Source of the DNA: Arsenophonus sp052171895
Lineage (GTDB): Bacteria; Pseudomonadota; Gammaproteobacteria; Enterobacterales; Enterobacteriaceae
DNA length: 64,000 nt
Assembly (NCBI GenBank): GCA_052171895.1
Contig: JBQMRN010000002.1
Span: 124,001-188,000, forward strand
Direction of reading: 5' to 3'
The notes under the pieces are model-generated. The model saw only the letters and a list, made by a program, of their open reading frames with translations, ran no database searches and was not told the DNA's origin. Shown here piece by piece: positions 41,338 to 51,745 of the stretch (position 1 is its first letter; each line of letters starts with the position of its first letter). The translations under genes were made by a program, and so were the position numbers.

Positions 41338-42870
41338 TTAGTCTTCTTTTTGTTTAATAAAACATGCCAATATCATAAATAGAGCAACCAATGCCCACAT
41401 AGGCCAGTTACTCCAACGTGCATAAGGTGTAAGACCAGATGTCGGTATTACTTCAATGTTTAATACTGAGCGAGTAAATTGAGGAAGTTCTGCCTGAATA
41501 TCTCCATTAGGTGTGATCACTGCGCTAACACCATTATTAGTGGCACGCAATAATGGCCGACCAAGCTCAAGTGCACGCATGCGCGCCATTTGAAAGTGTT
41601 GCCATGGGCCTATGGAATGCCCAAACCATGCATCATTTGAAACCGTTAATAGAAAATCAGTATCTGATTTAAAGTTATCTCTAACTTGAGTGCCTAAAAT
41701 AATTTCATAGCAGATAGCAGCAGTTAGATGAATATTACCAGCAGTTAACTGCTGTTGCTCATAATCACCACGACTAAAACCTGACATTGGTAAATTAAAT
41801 AAAGGGGCAATTGGCCGAAGAATATTTTCTAATGGCACAAATTCACCAAAAGGCACTAGGTGGTGTTTCTGATAACGATTGCTGGTTGGATATTGATAAG
41901 GTTTATTTTCTCCCAACACAATAATACTATTAAAAAAATCGCTCACTCCATGTGAGCTTGGTTTAGCATCAACAATGCCAGTAATTAAGCGAGTATTTTG
42001 TAAGCGAAGTAGTTCATCTAATGAAGTCAGCCAAACATTATTATCCGATTCGATCGAAGGAATAGCGGATTCAGGCCAGATAACGATTTTAGCGTTACCA
42101 AAATAAGGTTTAGAAAGATTGAGATAAGTACTTATAGTTTGTTCGAGAAATCCTGGTTGCCATTTTAAACTTTGTGGGATGTTACCCTGAACTAAAACAA
42201 TTTGTGATTTTTTTTCTGTAACTAGGGTGAACCAATGATAATTTTTAAATATTAAAGGTAAAAATAATAAAATAATTGCTGTAATTAGCGGAATAACTTT
42301 GCGTTTTAGGCAAGTAAAAACCAAGCAGTTGCTAATAATCAGCAGTAGCAATGTTATCATATCAACACCAAATATTGGTGCGATGCCTTTGAGTGGCCCA
42401 TCGATTTGAGTATAACCAAATTGCAACCAAGGAAAACCAGTTAGTATCCAGCTACGTAAATATTCAGTTATTTGCCATATTACTGGCGCGGCAAAAATAA
42501 AGCGAGTAATATTAAGGCGTGGAAAGAATCGGTTGAGTAGATAAGCAAATAGCGCGGGATAAAGTGATAAATACCCTGCTAATAAGATGACTAAAAAGAC
42601 ATTAACCAGCAATGGCATACCACCAAAATCGGCGATACTGACATAAACCCAGTTAATATTACTACCAAATAAACTAATCCCCCAATAAAATGCTATTAAA
42701 CTTGCTTCTTTTCTTGAGCGATTAACAATTAGCAACTGTAAGCCAAAAAGAGAGAAAAGAGCGGCTAACCAAATATCAAAAGGTGAAAAAGCCAGTGTTC
42801 CGCAAAGCCCAAAGATTAAAGCGATCAAGGCTATCAACCACTGACGTTGATAGAGTGGGATTTTGTTCAT
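41338..42870 (-). CDS. lnt: Apolipoprotein N-acyltransferase
   Basis: Lnt adds the third acyl chain to the N-terminal Cys of lipoproteins in the inner membrane, needed for Lol sorting in most enterobacteria. It is 510 residues (E. coli 512). Several N-terminal membrane segments precede a nitrilase-like periplasmic domain with the complete catalytic triad: Glu267 (IWPESAIPS), Lys335 (RYQKHHLVPFGEF) and Cys387 (AAICYEI). A last membrane segment is near the C-terminus. It follows corC by 5 bp, so the ybeZ-ybeY-corC-lnt unit is preserved apart from ybeZ. Substrates in this window include LptE. Confidence 0.97.
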   Translation of the reverse strand: MNKIPLYQRQWLIALIALIFGLCGTLAFSPFDIWLAALFSLFGLQLLIVNRSRKEASLIAFYWGISLFGSNINWVYVSIADFGGMPLLVNVFLVILLAGYLSLYPALFAYLLNRFFPRLNITRFIFAAPVIWQITEYLRSWILTGFPWLQFGYTQIDGPLKGIAPIFGVDMITLLLLIISNCLVFTCLKRKVIPLITAIILLFLPLIFKNYHWFTLVTEKKSQIVLVQGNIPQSLKWQPGFLEQTISTYLNLSKPYFGNAKIVIWPESAIPSIESDNNVWLTSLDELLRLQNTRLITGIVDAKPSSHGVSDFFNSIIVLGENKPYQYPTSNRYQKHHLVPFGEFVPLENILRPIAPLFNLPMSGFSRGDYEQQQLTAGNIHLTAAICYEIILGTQVRDNFKSDTDFLLTVSNDAWFGHSIGPWQHFQMARMRALELGRPLLRATNNGVSAVITPNGDIQAELPQFTRSVLNIEVIPTSGLTPYARWSNWPMWALVALFMILACFIKQKED

Positions 42871-42875
42871 TAAAG

Positions 42876-43754
42876 CTATTCTTCTACAAAATTTGGGATA
42901 GGTGCTTCATCAGGAATTTTTATCTGAACTTGAATGATTTTTCGGCTATCAGCAATGGTAATTTTAAACATATAACCATTAATGGTGATGATTTCTCCTC
43001 GAGCAGGTAAATGTCCGAATGCTCGCATCACCAAGCCACCAATGGTATCAATTTCTTCATCGTTAAAGCGCGTGCTAAATGCTTTGTTGAAATCATCAAT
43101 CTGGGTTAGCGCACGAACAGAGTAAGTATGTTTGCTTAATTGACGAATATCAATATCATCATCATCATCATATTCATCTTCAATCTTACCAACAATTAAT
43201 TCGAGAATATCTTCGATTGTCACTAAGCCGGAAACGCCACCAAATTCATCGATGACAATTGCCATATGATAACGTTGTAAACGAAACTCTTTTAATAACA
43301 GATCAACTCGTTTGCTTTCAGGAACAACAACGGCGTGACGTAACACTTTATCAATATTGAAAGGTTCAGCATCAGTACGCATAAATGGCAGTAAATCTTT
43401 AGCCATCAATAGACCTTCAATATGATCTTTATCTTCACTAATTACTGGAAAACGAGAATGTGCTGAGTCGATGATCACATCAAGGCATTCATCTAACGAT
43501 TGATTTCGTTTTAAGGTTACTATTTGAGAGCGTGGGATCATAATATCCCGAACACGCTCGTCGGAAATATTCATTACTCCTTCAAGCATTTCTCTAGTAT
43601 CAGGATCAATAACATCTTTTTGCTCTGAATCACGAATGAGTTCAACTAAATCATCACGATTTTTTAGTTCACCGTGAAATAATTGATTGAGTCGTCCGAA
43701 AAAACTCTTTTTCAAGTGATTATTATCATTAATTGTAGGATGCTCGTCGCTCAT
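42876..43754 (-). CDS. corC: CorC/YbeX family CBS-domain protein
   Basis: This cytosolic protein (292 residues, the same length as E. coli CorC) has two CBS domains and a C-terminal CorC_HlyC domain. It is linked to magnesium/cobalt efflux with CorA and, through its operon with YbeY, to ribosome quality. Visible features are MIPRSQIVTL (about 91-100) at the first CBS domain, AIVIDEFGGVSGLVTIEDILE (about 166-186) in the second, and VRALTQIDDFN near the start of the C-terminal domain. The gene is 70 bp after ybeY and 5 bp before lnt. Confidence 0.94.
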   Translation of the reverse strand: MSDEHPTINDNNHLKKSFFGRLNQLFHGELKNRDDLVELIRDSEQKDVIDPDTREMLEGVMNISDERVRDIMIPRSQIVTLKRNQSLDECLDVIIDSAHSRFPVISEDKDHIEGLLMAKDLLPFMRTDAEPFNIDKVLRHAVVVPESKRVDLLLKEFRLQRYHMAIVIDEFGGVSGLVTIEDILELIVGKIEDEYDDDDDIDIRQLSKHTYSVRALTQIDDFNKAFSTRFNDEEIDTIGGLVMRAFGHLPARGEIITINGYMFKITIADSRKIIQVQIKIPDEAPIPNFVEE

Positions 43755-43824
43755 GGCATTTTATTAAAAATTCTCTAAATAGTTTATAGTATCATAATTG
43801 ATTAGCATAAAAGTAGCATTATGA

Positions 43825-44292
43825 TTACGCTTTTTCATGCTGATAAGGATCGGGGTAACCTAATTTTTGCATAATTTCAGTTTCTATTATTTCCATTTCT
43901 TTTGCTTCAAAGTCATTTAGATGATCATAACCTAATAGATGAAGAGAACCATGTATTACCATATGCGCCCAGTGAGCATCACAGCTTTTTTGTTGTTTAA
44001 TCGCTTCTTTTTCAACAACTTTACGACAAATGATCAGATCACCGAGTAATGCTAATGTAATATTGTTTGGGCCTTCAAATGGGAAGGATAGCACATTTGT
44101 TGGTTTATTTTTTCCGCGATATATTAGATTTAAATGTTGGCTTTCTGGTATATTGACAATACGAATTGTAATTTCACTTTTAGATTGAAATTCTGGTAGA
44201 AAAGCCTCAAGCCAATGTTGGAATGTCGTTTTACTGGGTAATCCATTATGATCGCTACAGGCTAGCTGTAGATCAAGAATAACTAATTGCAA
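43825..44292 (-). CDS. ybeY: Endoribonuclease YbeY
   Basis: YbeY is a zinc-dependent RNase involved in 16S rRNA 3' maturation and ribosome quality control. It is 155 residues (E. coli 155). The metal-binding signature HGSLHLLGYDH provides His114, His118 and His124, all intact. NVLSFPF (about 66-72) and LGDLIIC (about 83-89) are the other conserved strands. It starts at an ATG at 44292 within the remains of ybeZ's operon; the partner NTPase gene ybeZ directly upstream is dead. Confidence 0.96.
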   Translation of the reverse strand: MQLVILDLQLACSDHNGLPSKTTFQHWLEAFLPEFQSKSEITIRIVNIPESQHLNLIYRGKNKPTNVLSFPFEGPNNITLALLGDLIICRKVVEKEAIKQQKSCDAHWAHMVIHGSLHLLGYDHLNDFEAKEMEIIETEIMQKLGYPDPYQHEKA

Positions 44293-44309
44293 GTAAATAT
44301 CTCCTTTTC

Positions 44310-45402
44310 TATAGGCGCCTGATGGCTCTTTTTGTTGACGAACTAACTGTTTCCGTTCTTGTTCTTTTTATTTCCTAGTTTTTATAAGCAATAACCACTT
44401 TTGCCACTACAGGATGTAATTTTACATTATCACTATAAAAGAAATTAAAGCTACTTTGTTTAACTTCAGAAAGTAGTTCAATTGTGTTGCATAAAGTTTA
44501 TTTATGGCCACGGGGCAGATCAATTTGAGTTACGTCCAAGCTGATCATGATTTTAGAGTTAAAGTCGAAATGGGTCAGAAACATTTTATATGTTTAATTG
44601 TGCTATTTTCTAGTTTTCATCAAGAATGATAAAAGCGTAATTAAGTGCGTAACCTACTATATAGGCTATATATTGTGCTACTTCAATCACATTGCGCTAA
44701 ATCAATTTTTCTATTTTTTTAAAGCCAGCTTTTTAAATAAGGCATCATAAAAAACCAGTAAATAAGGATCAACTTTCTAACTGAGATAACCCTGGCAGAA
44801 AGCTAAGTTTTTCGCCGGCCTAGACCGGCGGCGCGAATGAGTAAAATATGCTGTATTTCTTGATGTTCTAAAGCATCAACTTAAGTAGCAAACGGCGAGA
44901 TAGGTTTTACTATTCCTGAAGGAACAATCCCAAAAGTAATGTCATTGGTGGTATGCATATTAGCAATATATTGAGCATCATTCGCCGTAGTACGTGGTTT
45001 AATAACGGCTCATTTGATTTTAATGTTTATAACTTTATTATAACTACCAATATTTTAAGTGATTGCTCAAGAAATTGGCTTTTCTTATATCTTATATAGA
45101 GATAAGTGGAATTGTTTATGGGGATAATACCAGGTTATAGGAGCTATATCAGCATATAGGGTGGCGTAAAATATTGTTAGCTGCTTTGATATTAAATGGT
45201 TTGCCAATCAATTTGAAACGGTTATTTTAATAATTGATTCAATACTGAGTCCGAGTTGAGTCTGCGAGCAAGCTGCTTTATATTATCACCGAACAGCCAA
45301 TAAATTTTAATTAACCGTTGATTATTACCCGGCTATAAAAATATTTTGCTGGTAGGAATTTGTGGATGATCTTTTTGGATCACTGAGTCTTTTTATTTTA
45401 TA
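44310..45402 (-). pseudogene. ybeZ: PhoH-like ATPase YbeZ, pseudogene
   Basis: The minus-strand blocks occur in order: QRLIKIYWLFGDNIKQLARRL (about 45320-45260), VIKPRTTANDAQYIAN near 44990, a degraded Walker A (GIVPSGIVK), RPAKNLAFCQGYLS (for RPAVEAGEKLGFLPGDLS) near 44815, and DVTQIDLPRG (44540-44510). YbeZ is an RNA-associated P-loop ATPase that interacts with YbeY. Frameshifts and deletions are many. It sits between miaB and ybeY as in E. coli. Confidence 0.82.
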
Positions 45403-45694
45403 TTAAGCTTGATAATTTTCTACACCAAAATTATCTTCTTTTTTTCCGTATCCAAGCACAATAACGGATACGGGTGGTTCTTGGCTTCTTAACGCAATAC
45501 TATTTTCCGTTTTAACTCCTTTACAGTGTAAAGAATTGGCATAGGCATCGATAATTTCGACACCAACAAATTTTCTGATTATATTTTGTTTACCTTTGAA
45601 ATTTACTATCCGATTATTTTGAGACGCACAAAAAGTTCCATATATTTTTACGTAAAGGTCCTCTTTAAGCAGAATACGTTGAATATTACTCAAC
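45403..45694 (-). pseudogene. miaB: MiaB, C-terminal piece (TRAM domain)
   Basis: An open minus-strand frame of 96 codons reads IQRILLKEDLYVK, NNRIVNFKGKQNIIRKFVGVEIIDAYANSL and ends DNFGVENYQA. This is the TRAM domain and tail of MiaB. It lacks the catalytic part, which lies beyond an IS256 inserted at 45695. The ATG that opens this frame is internal MiaB sequence or lies at the IS border, so it is a fragment, not a gene. Confidence 0.85.
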
Positions 45695-47094
45695 GAGTTA
45701 TGCTTATTTCTGGTATATGAAGTTTCAGAGATGATAGGGTATCCTTATGATTGATTTTATGAATGATTTCAACAAAGTAGAGATATTATACCATGAAAAG
45801 TCTACCATACAACTATCCGCAAAAGCAAATATTACCTCTGATCTCTTGCATGAACTAATTCGTAATAGTACCAGGAAGCTGATAGCTACTGCCGTTAAGA
45901 TTAAGCTAAAAGCCATGCTGTGATAACATGCTGAACACCGCCTTGTCGACAGGCCTTATGGCCGTCATCCGTAACTATTATTTACCACAGCAAACCATAC
46001 TAGACTGGTATGGACGATATTAAAATTAAACTGACCTAAGGTCAGAGGGAACGGATCGGCAACGGAGTATGCTTCAACAGCTTATTGGTACCGCCTTATC
46101 TGAACCGTGCAAAAAGAGTCGAAGAGTTGGTATCATGGCTCTGTACCTACGAGGCATCTCCACCGGTGATTTTATGAAGCCTTGTTGGCAATTTTCTTGC
46201 TGAAAACCACATGCTCTCTCTGAGTACCATCAGAAGACTAAAACAACAATGGCTTGAAGAGCACAGGCAATGGTGCCTAGGTGATTTAATCGATATGAGC
46301 TACGTTTATTTCTGGGTCGACAGCAATATACAGTCTTGTCAGACAAGATAATCGCCTTTTTTGATGATCATTATCGACCTCACTGAGCATGGATCTAAGG
46401 AGCTAGTTGCGCTCGAAGATGGTTATTAAGAGTTAGAACCTAACTAGGCTTAACTTCTCAATTGGCGCCTGCAAGCGATTAACTTAACTGTATCTCTTAG
46501 GCTTGTTACAGGAAAGGGTGCCCTTAGTTTTTGGAATGCAATGGCAAAGATATTCCTGGACAAGCAAAACTAATCCTGTTGGGTAGACAAAATAGCTAAT
46601 GCCTGGCTTCACTCCAAAAAGGGATAGAACTGAAAGCTAAAGCTGAGCTATGCTAGGTCTGGCTAAATAGAGAGAGCCGTGATGCTGCTAATTAAATCCA
46701 TTGATGTTTTGTTGATAAGCTTTTCAGCAAAGTATCCTGTAGCGATGAAGAAGCTGGAGAAAGATTGAAAAGAATTGCTGGCATTCTACGACTTCCCGTC
46801 AGAGCAGTAATGGTCAATAAGAACGACTAATTCAATTAAATCAGCTTTTGCAACAGGGGTGAGGTTACGAATCTCTGACGTGCGAAGAACTTTGCTTCAA
46901 AAAACAACCATTTCAATGCTATTTAAGCTCCACCCTCTGCTCAGAAAACCTGGAACTGGTTAATGGAATTGATGACCTGACATGACCTTAGTGGGGTGCT
47001 AAACAACGTCTAATTTAAGGATGGAGAATAAACTTACAAAGCATCAGAGCGGAGAGTAGCCTGACCATCATACACTAGATTTGCGAATAACTTC
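45695..47094 (+). mobile_element. Dead IS256-family element inside miaB
   Basis: A full 1.4-kb copy with both ends. The flanking 8-mers TACTCAAC (45687-45694) and TACCCAAC (47095-47102) differ by one base and are a decayed target duplication. Removing the element rejoins MiaB at V-E-Q-C-W/S-N-I-Q-R-I-L (normally MLGTTQRIL). The transposase is broken by stops and frameshifts. Confidence 0.88.
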
Positions 47095-48281
47095 TACCCA
47101 ACATTGTTCGACTATAATTCATTGGTTACTGATTTGATTAATATGCTGTTGAATTAAAAATAGAGGCGTTGTTTTTTATCTTTCCTGAAATCCTCAGGTA
47201 AATCAGTGGCAGGGATAAAGGGTGTGTGGTGAGTAGATAAAACTAAAACTCATATTAAAAATTAACATTCGCAACAAACTACCTGGTTTTTTAAAATTAT
47301 CTTCTGTTTTACCAGGAAAACCAATAATGAAATCTGAGCTAATTGGGATATCCCACAGGTTGTACTTTACATAAGGTATGGATAATACCATTATATTCAA
47401 TGGCTATATCTGATCGTTTCACCATCGTTAAGATACAATCTTAGCCACTTTGAGCGGGAAGATGTAAGAAACTAACAAGTTCAGGTTTATTTTCATAAAC
47501 ATCAATAATATCGGCGCTAAACTTAATTGAATGAGTGGTTGTAAAACAGATGCGATCAACACCGTAACACAGTCAATGGCTGCAAACCAGATATAATAAT
47601 TCTGTAAATAAAGAAATTACACCGACAAAATTACCACCCACATGATGATAATCATTGATATTTTAATCCAATAAGTGAATTTTACACATACCCCTTCCTT
47701 GTACTGCTAATCATACAATTTCAAATAAAACCTCATCACATAGTAGACTTACTTCCTCACTACAAGTGTAAGGAACTACAGAAATAAGCAGTATTTATTT
47801 CAGCTTTCAATAATGTAAATTTAACCTAAATGGTCTTCTGCTCGTGCTTTTGGTTCCGCTAATCAATCAGAAATTTTAATTTCTGGAAAACTGATGTCGA
47901 TGATTGGAATACACGTACCTTTAACTTGATTTATCATCTCTGCTAGACAATCTAAAGTTTCTAGATAAAATAATCTCAATACCGGGACCCCACACATGTT
48001 GAGAAATGAAATTCCCCTCCTGTAAAGCGACAAAACCTCCAACACCAATAAATAATATCTGGATTAATATCTTTTAGATTTTTCCAGTGTCTTAATTCAT
48101 GAAATACTTTTCTTTCGCTTTTTCATGAATTGAACAGATATTTAGCAGTAAAATATCGACTTTTTGGGAATCTCTGTTAATTAATATCCATGGTGCTCTT
48201 AAGCAGATCAGGCATTTTTGATGAATAATATTCATTCATCTGCTAGGTCTCTCTCTCCAAGCTTTTAATGTATAGTTTTAT
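47095..48281 (-). pseudogene. miaB: MiaB (tRNA ms2i6A37 methylthiotransferase), N-terminal and radical-SAM part
   Basis: The minus strand shows the first conserved block around DEYYSSKMPDLLKSTM (48230-48180), then KDINPD near 48065, VVDISFPEIK-like residues near 47890 and ISSDFIIGFPGKTEDNF (47345-47295). MiaB uses two Fe-S clusters to methylthiolate A37 of several tRNAs. The first cluster cysteine (WGCQMN) has been lost to a frameshift and the radical-SAM CNKYCTYC motif is not readable. Many stops are present. Confidence 0.85.
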
Positions 48282-48487
48282 TCGTTAAGATTTTATATAT
48301 CCAAAGTTTTCAATAGCAAAATCTGTCATACTGAGAGAACAGTATGTATTAAATTAAAAATTTTGATACGTATTGTATTCGTTTGGAAAATATCGCTCTG
48401 ACCAGTATCTTGGATAGATTATTAATAAATAACTTAAGAAAAACCAGGCCTATTATTAGATTGATGACTATTGATAGTTAAGTTGAT
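48282..48487. promoter_or_regulatory. miaB/ubiF divergent spacer
   Basis: About 200 bp between the start of the miaB relic and ubiF. Synteny says promoters for both lay here. I see no strong sigma-70 box and only a weak ribosome-binding sequence before the ubiF ATG. Confidence 0.35.
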
Positions 48488-49669
48488 ATGAATAGAATAT
48501 ATAAAAATTATAACATTATAGTCGTTGGTGCTGGTATGATAGGTGCAGCGATGGCAATTGGGTTGGCCCAAGAAGATTGGCGGATCCTGTTACTTGAACA
48601 TACTAAACCTGCACCTTTCGATTCGTTAAAACAACCTGATTTACGTGTTTCAGCGCTAAGTTGTACTTCGGTTGATCTACTTAAGCAACTTGGTGTCTGG
48701 GATAGCGTTTTAAATATGCGCGTTGCTCCTTATAGAAAATTAGAAATCTGGGAAGGAGAAAACTCGCATGTGATGTTTGAAGCAAACAGCCTTGGTTTAC
48801 CTGAACTGGGTTATATGGTTGAAAACCGTATTTTGCAATTAGCATTATGGCAACAATTTTCTCAATATCCTAATCTTACCTTACTATACCCCGCGAAATT
48901 GCTAGCAATGCAACGTCAAAACCAACAGTGGGAAATAACTTTAAGTAATAATCAGCAAGTATCGACAAAGTTAATTATTGCTGCTGATGGCGTCTATTCA
49001 CAGCTGCGATCTTTAGCTGGAATTGGTACTAACGGTTGGCAATATACTCAATCATGTTTGCTTATTACGGTTAAGTTGGAACAACTACAAGAGGATATTA
49101 CTTGGCAACAATTTTTTCCTTCTGGTCCGCGAGCATTTTTACCCTTATTTGATTATTGGGCTTGTTTGGTTTGGTATGATAAACCTTCGCGAATTAGACA
49201 GCTACAAGCTATGTCCTTAGAGCAGCTTAAGCAAGAAATTATTTCAGCTTTTCCTGCTCGTCTTGGTTCATTGCAAGTTGTTGCTAAAGGGAGTTTTCTA
49301 CTGAACCGTCATCACGCTAATCGTTATGTTGAAGAAGGGATAGCGTTGATTGGCGATGCTGCTCATACTATCAATCCACTGGCCGGTCAAGGTGTTAATC
49401 TTGGTTATCGTGATGTAGATACTTTGCTAAAGATCTTAATTGATGCCAAAACGCATTTATTACCTTTCTATGCCAGAGAAACTTTACTTACTTATCAACA
49501 TGATAGGATGCCAGATAATAAATTAATGCAGGCAGGTATGGATGCTATTTATACACTGTTTAGTTCCAAGTTACCTGGGATAAAATCTGGACGAAATTTA
49601 ACATTAATGTTACTAGAACGACTAAATATAGTTAAGAAAAAGATACTTAAATATGCTTTAGGATTATAA
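48488..49669 (+). CDS. ubiF: 3-demethoxyubiquinol 3-hydroxylase UbiF
   Basis: UbiF is a flavin monooxygenase that hydroxylates carbon 6 (old C5 numbering) of the demethoxyubiquinol ring during ubiquinone synthesis, an inner-membrane-associated step needing oxygen. It is 393 residues (E. coli 391). The N-terminal FAD dinucleotide motif VVGAGMIGAAMAIGLA (about 12-27), the DG motif LIIAADGVYSQLR (about 162-174) and the third FAD motif GDAAHTINPLAGQGVNLG (about 288-305) are intact. It is the only intact plus-strand gene between the miaB relic and the tRNA cluster, as in E. coli. Retention implies aerobic respiration, even though arcA is lost. Confidence 0.96.
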   Translation: MNRIYKNYNIIVVGAGMIGAAMAIGLAQEDWRILLLEHTKPAPFDSLKQPDLRVSALSCTSVDLLKQLGVWDSVLNMRVAPYRKLEIWEGENSHVMFEANSLGLPELGYMVENRILQLALWQQFSQYPNLTLLYPAKLLAMQRQNQQWEITLSNNQQVSTKLIIAADGVYSQLRSLAGIGTNGWQYTQSCLLITVKLEQLQEDITWQQFFPSGPRAFLPLFDYWACLVWYDKPSRIRQLQAMSLEQLKQEIISAFPARLGSLQVVAKGSFLLNRHHANRYVEEGIALIGDAAHTINPLAGQGVNLGYRDVDTLLKILIDAKTHLLPFYARETLLTYQHDRMPDNKLMQAGMDAIYTLFSSKLPGIKSGRNLTLMLLERLNIVKKKILKYALGL

Positions 49670-50299
49670 CATAAAGTTGGTTATGCGGTATTTTTGTCTA
49701 TTGTGTTATAAACTCTTGTTCTTCAAGCTGAAAGAATATCAAAATTAATTAAATAATAAAATGTTTTAAAAAATTATTATTTCATAATTTTTATGATTCA
49801 TCATGCTATGGTTATACCATGTGTAGATCTTTATATTTATTCATAAAATAAAGTTTATCGTTTTTACTGGGTTAGGTAGTCCTATTACTTATGATATATT
49901 TTTGACTATTTATGTCATGTTACTCTGATATTAATAGCTATGTTTTTATATTTTTATTTTAAGGGTTTGAAATTAAAGTTAGATCGCTACTGTTTTTCAG
50001 CGGTGTTGTTTATTGCTTATTAGCATATATCTTTTATTGTTATTCTCATATTGCCTTAATATTATTTATTTCACTTCCTTTGCTGACTGCTTATGCAGAT
50101 AAGTTTTTATTTGAAAAACATAGGCTTATTATTACGATTAATTATAAAATAATTGATGCCTATTTTGGGATAAAATGTCGTTATTTTGAATAGATCAGCA
50201 AACAATTCTTAATCTAAATTTTAAAATTTTGAGCTGCTTCACTTTAGAGAAGCATAACTCTTAGCTGCTATGTTTTACTAAAATTCTAGAGATATGCTA
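49670..50299 (+). other. Intergenic region with a possible membrane-protein relic
   Basis: From 49963 to a TAG at 50193 one frame stays open for about 75 codons without a start codon. It encodes a hydrophobic stretch (LLFFSGVVYCLLAYIF, then IALILFISLPLLTAYA) followed by basic sequence ending GIKCRYFE. This looks like the tail of a small membrane protein, but I cannot name it. The rest is AT-rich with no other signal. Confidence 0.35.
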
Positions 50300-51442
50300 G
50301 TTGTTCCATCCTAGAAGATAGTATGTTTTTTGAAAAATTCAGATTTAACCTTTTAAGCAATCTTTCATAGACTGCAATGGAGTTTTAGTACTTAGTACTA
50401 ATTGGGGTATTTCCTAATTGTATACCCAAAACAATATCTATTATATAGTAATCTCAAGCTCTTCACCAAAATTGAAATGAAGGCTTTGTAGCGACCATCT
50501 GCTATATTATACGTTCATTAAATCTCTCTACCAAACCCATTCATTTTAGAATGCCTCGGCTGGCCCAATCAGTTCTATACCAAGCTTTGTACACAAACTG
50601 GTGAACTTATGTTTTCTGTGGCTGAACGTTTTAGTAGACCAAAAGTCGGTCTGTAAATTTTTTATCATAGTTTGTAAGTACCACCATCCGATGGATAGCC
50701 ATGGGAGCTAGCCAGGTTAAGATCAACTAAGAATGCCCGAGCTCTTGGCCTTCTAGCTAGCCAGGTTAAGATCAACTAAGAATGCCCGAGCTCTTGGCCT
50801 TCTAAAGATGGATCAAAACCTATTGATGGCATGATCTATACCTAGAGAAAGATAACGTCGTGAAGTTTCGTTTGATATTTACGAAAGATATTTCACATCT
50901 ACGCGCAGATAACCAACCTCCTAACTTTTAAACGCTTTATACTTCAACTTCGTGTCTCCCTTTCATTTCATTCTTATTTAACGCAAATTTTTCATTCCTA
51001 ATCTGCGTAAAAACCGTGATCCCCCAAGGCAGATTGAGATACTACGTGGACGGGTGTTTAAGGCATTCTCGTACGATTTGCCAGCAGATCGGTGAGAGTG
51101 GGAGGAAACGGTTTTTTGAAGGAAAAACTACGGCTTCCTGAGCTGGCGACATCATCCGTCGGAAAAGGATGCTAAATATGGCTGTGATCATTAACATCAT
51201 ATCGTTTTTTCCCTTTAGCAACAGTAAGTTCGGATATGCCGCCATAACGCTTATATAATATAAACGCAATCTCTTTGCTGGTCTGAAGAGCAGCAAAGAT
51301 TTTAGGTGCTGTAGTTGCCTGACGATGGAGCATCATCATCCATGATATTTTACCCTCAACTATATCCCATCCTCCGTAGACATCTTGCCATAAATAAAGT
51401 TATACCAGGAAGGTCTATGAACCTAAATAATGATCCGAGACA
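50300..51442 (-). mobile_element. Dead IS481-family element
   Basis: On the minus strand, pieces of an IS481-type transposase appear in order: YGGISELTVAKGK (helix-turn-helix), RKTLLLPL-like, LTNYDKKFTDRL (for LTDNGSQFTDR), then TDWASRGILK.MGLVERFN (for PPRHPQTNGMVERFN). The latter two are the region of the second catalytic Asp and the Glu. The 5' end is near TGTCTCGGATCATTA at 51442. Many stops are present. A 49-bp tandem duplication lies inside it. Confidence 0.75.
50706..50803. repeat. Perfect 49-bp tandem duplication
   Basis: 50706-50754 and 50755-50803 are identical and adjacent. They lie inside the dead IS481. Perfect identity in otherwise diverged sequence means the duplication is recent, or an assembly error. 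Confidence 0.9.
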
Positions 51443-51545
51443 AAAAATAGTGAAATCATTATTAACAAAAAATAATTTTTAGATGTAATTTTTTCTTTTT
51501 AAATTCCTGTTGGGATTTTTGATTTTTATAATTTATTGAAAACAT

Positions 51546-51620
51546 TGGCTGGGGTACCAGGATTCGAACCTGGGAATGCCAGGATCAAAACCTGGTGCCT
51601 TACCGCTTGGCGATACCCCA
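51546..51620 (-). tRNA. tRNA-Gln (UUG)
   Basis: A 72-nt cloverleaf plus encoded CCA (51546-51548). The acceptor arm TGGGGTA pairs with TACCCCA, the anticodon loop holds TTG, and the T arm has GGTTCGAATCC. It is nearly identical in plan to E. coli glnU/W. It is the last of three tRNA genes on the minus strand in the order Met-Leu-Gln, as in the E. coli metT-leuW-glnU cluster. Confidence 0.96.
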
Positions 51621-51654
51621 AAAAACGAGAATATAACATTCTTATAAAGAATAG

Positions 51655-51736
51655 TACGGGAGGCGAGACTTGAACTCGCACACCTTGCAGTGCCAGAACC
51701 TAAATCTGGTGCGTCTACCAATTTCGCCACTCCCGC
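51655..51736 (-). tRNA. tRNA-Leu (UAG)
   Basis: An 82-nt class II tRNA with a long variable arm and anticodon TAG; the body matches E. coli leuW closely. Discriminator A73 is kept. Two changes stand out. Position 72 is T, so the first acceptor pair is G-U. The genomic 3' tail reads CTA instead of CCA (51652-51654). The CCA-adding enzyme would have to repair the end. Confidence 0.95.
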
Positions 51737-51745
51737 AAATTATGG

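Noticed and set aside
45403..45693. A standalone 96-residue TRAM-domain protein
   Set aside because: It joins in sequence to the rest of MiaB once the IS256 with its target duplication is removed. It has no native start or promoter.
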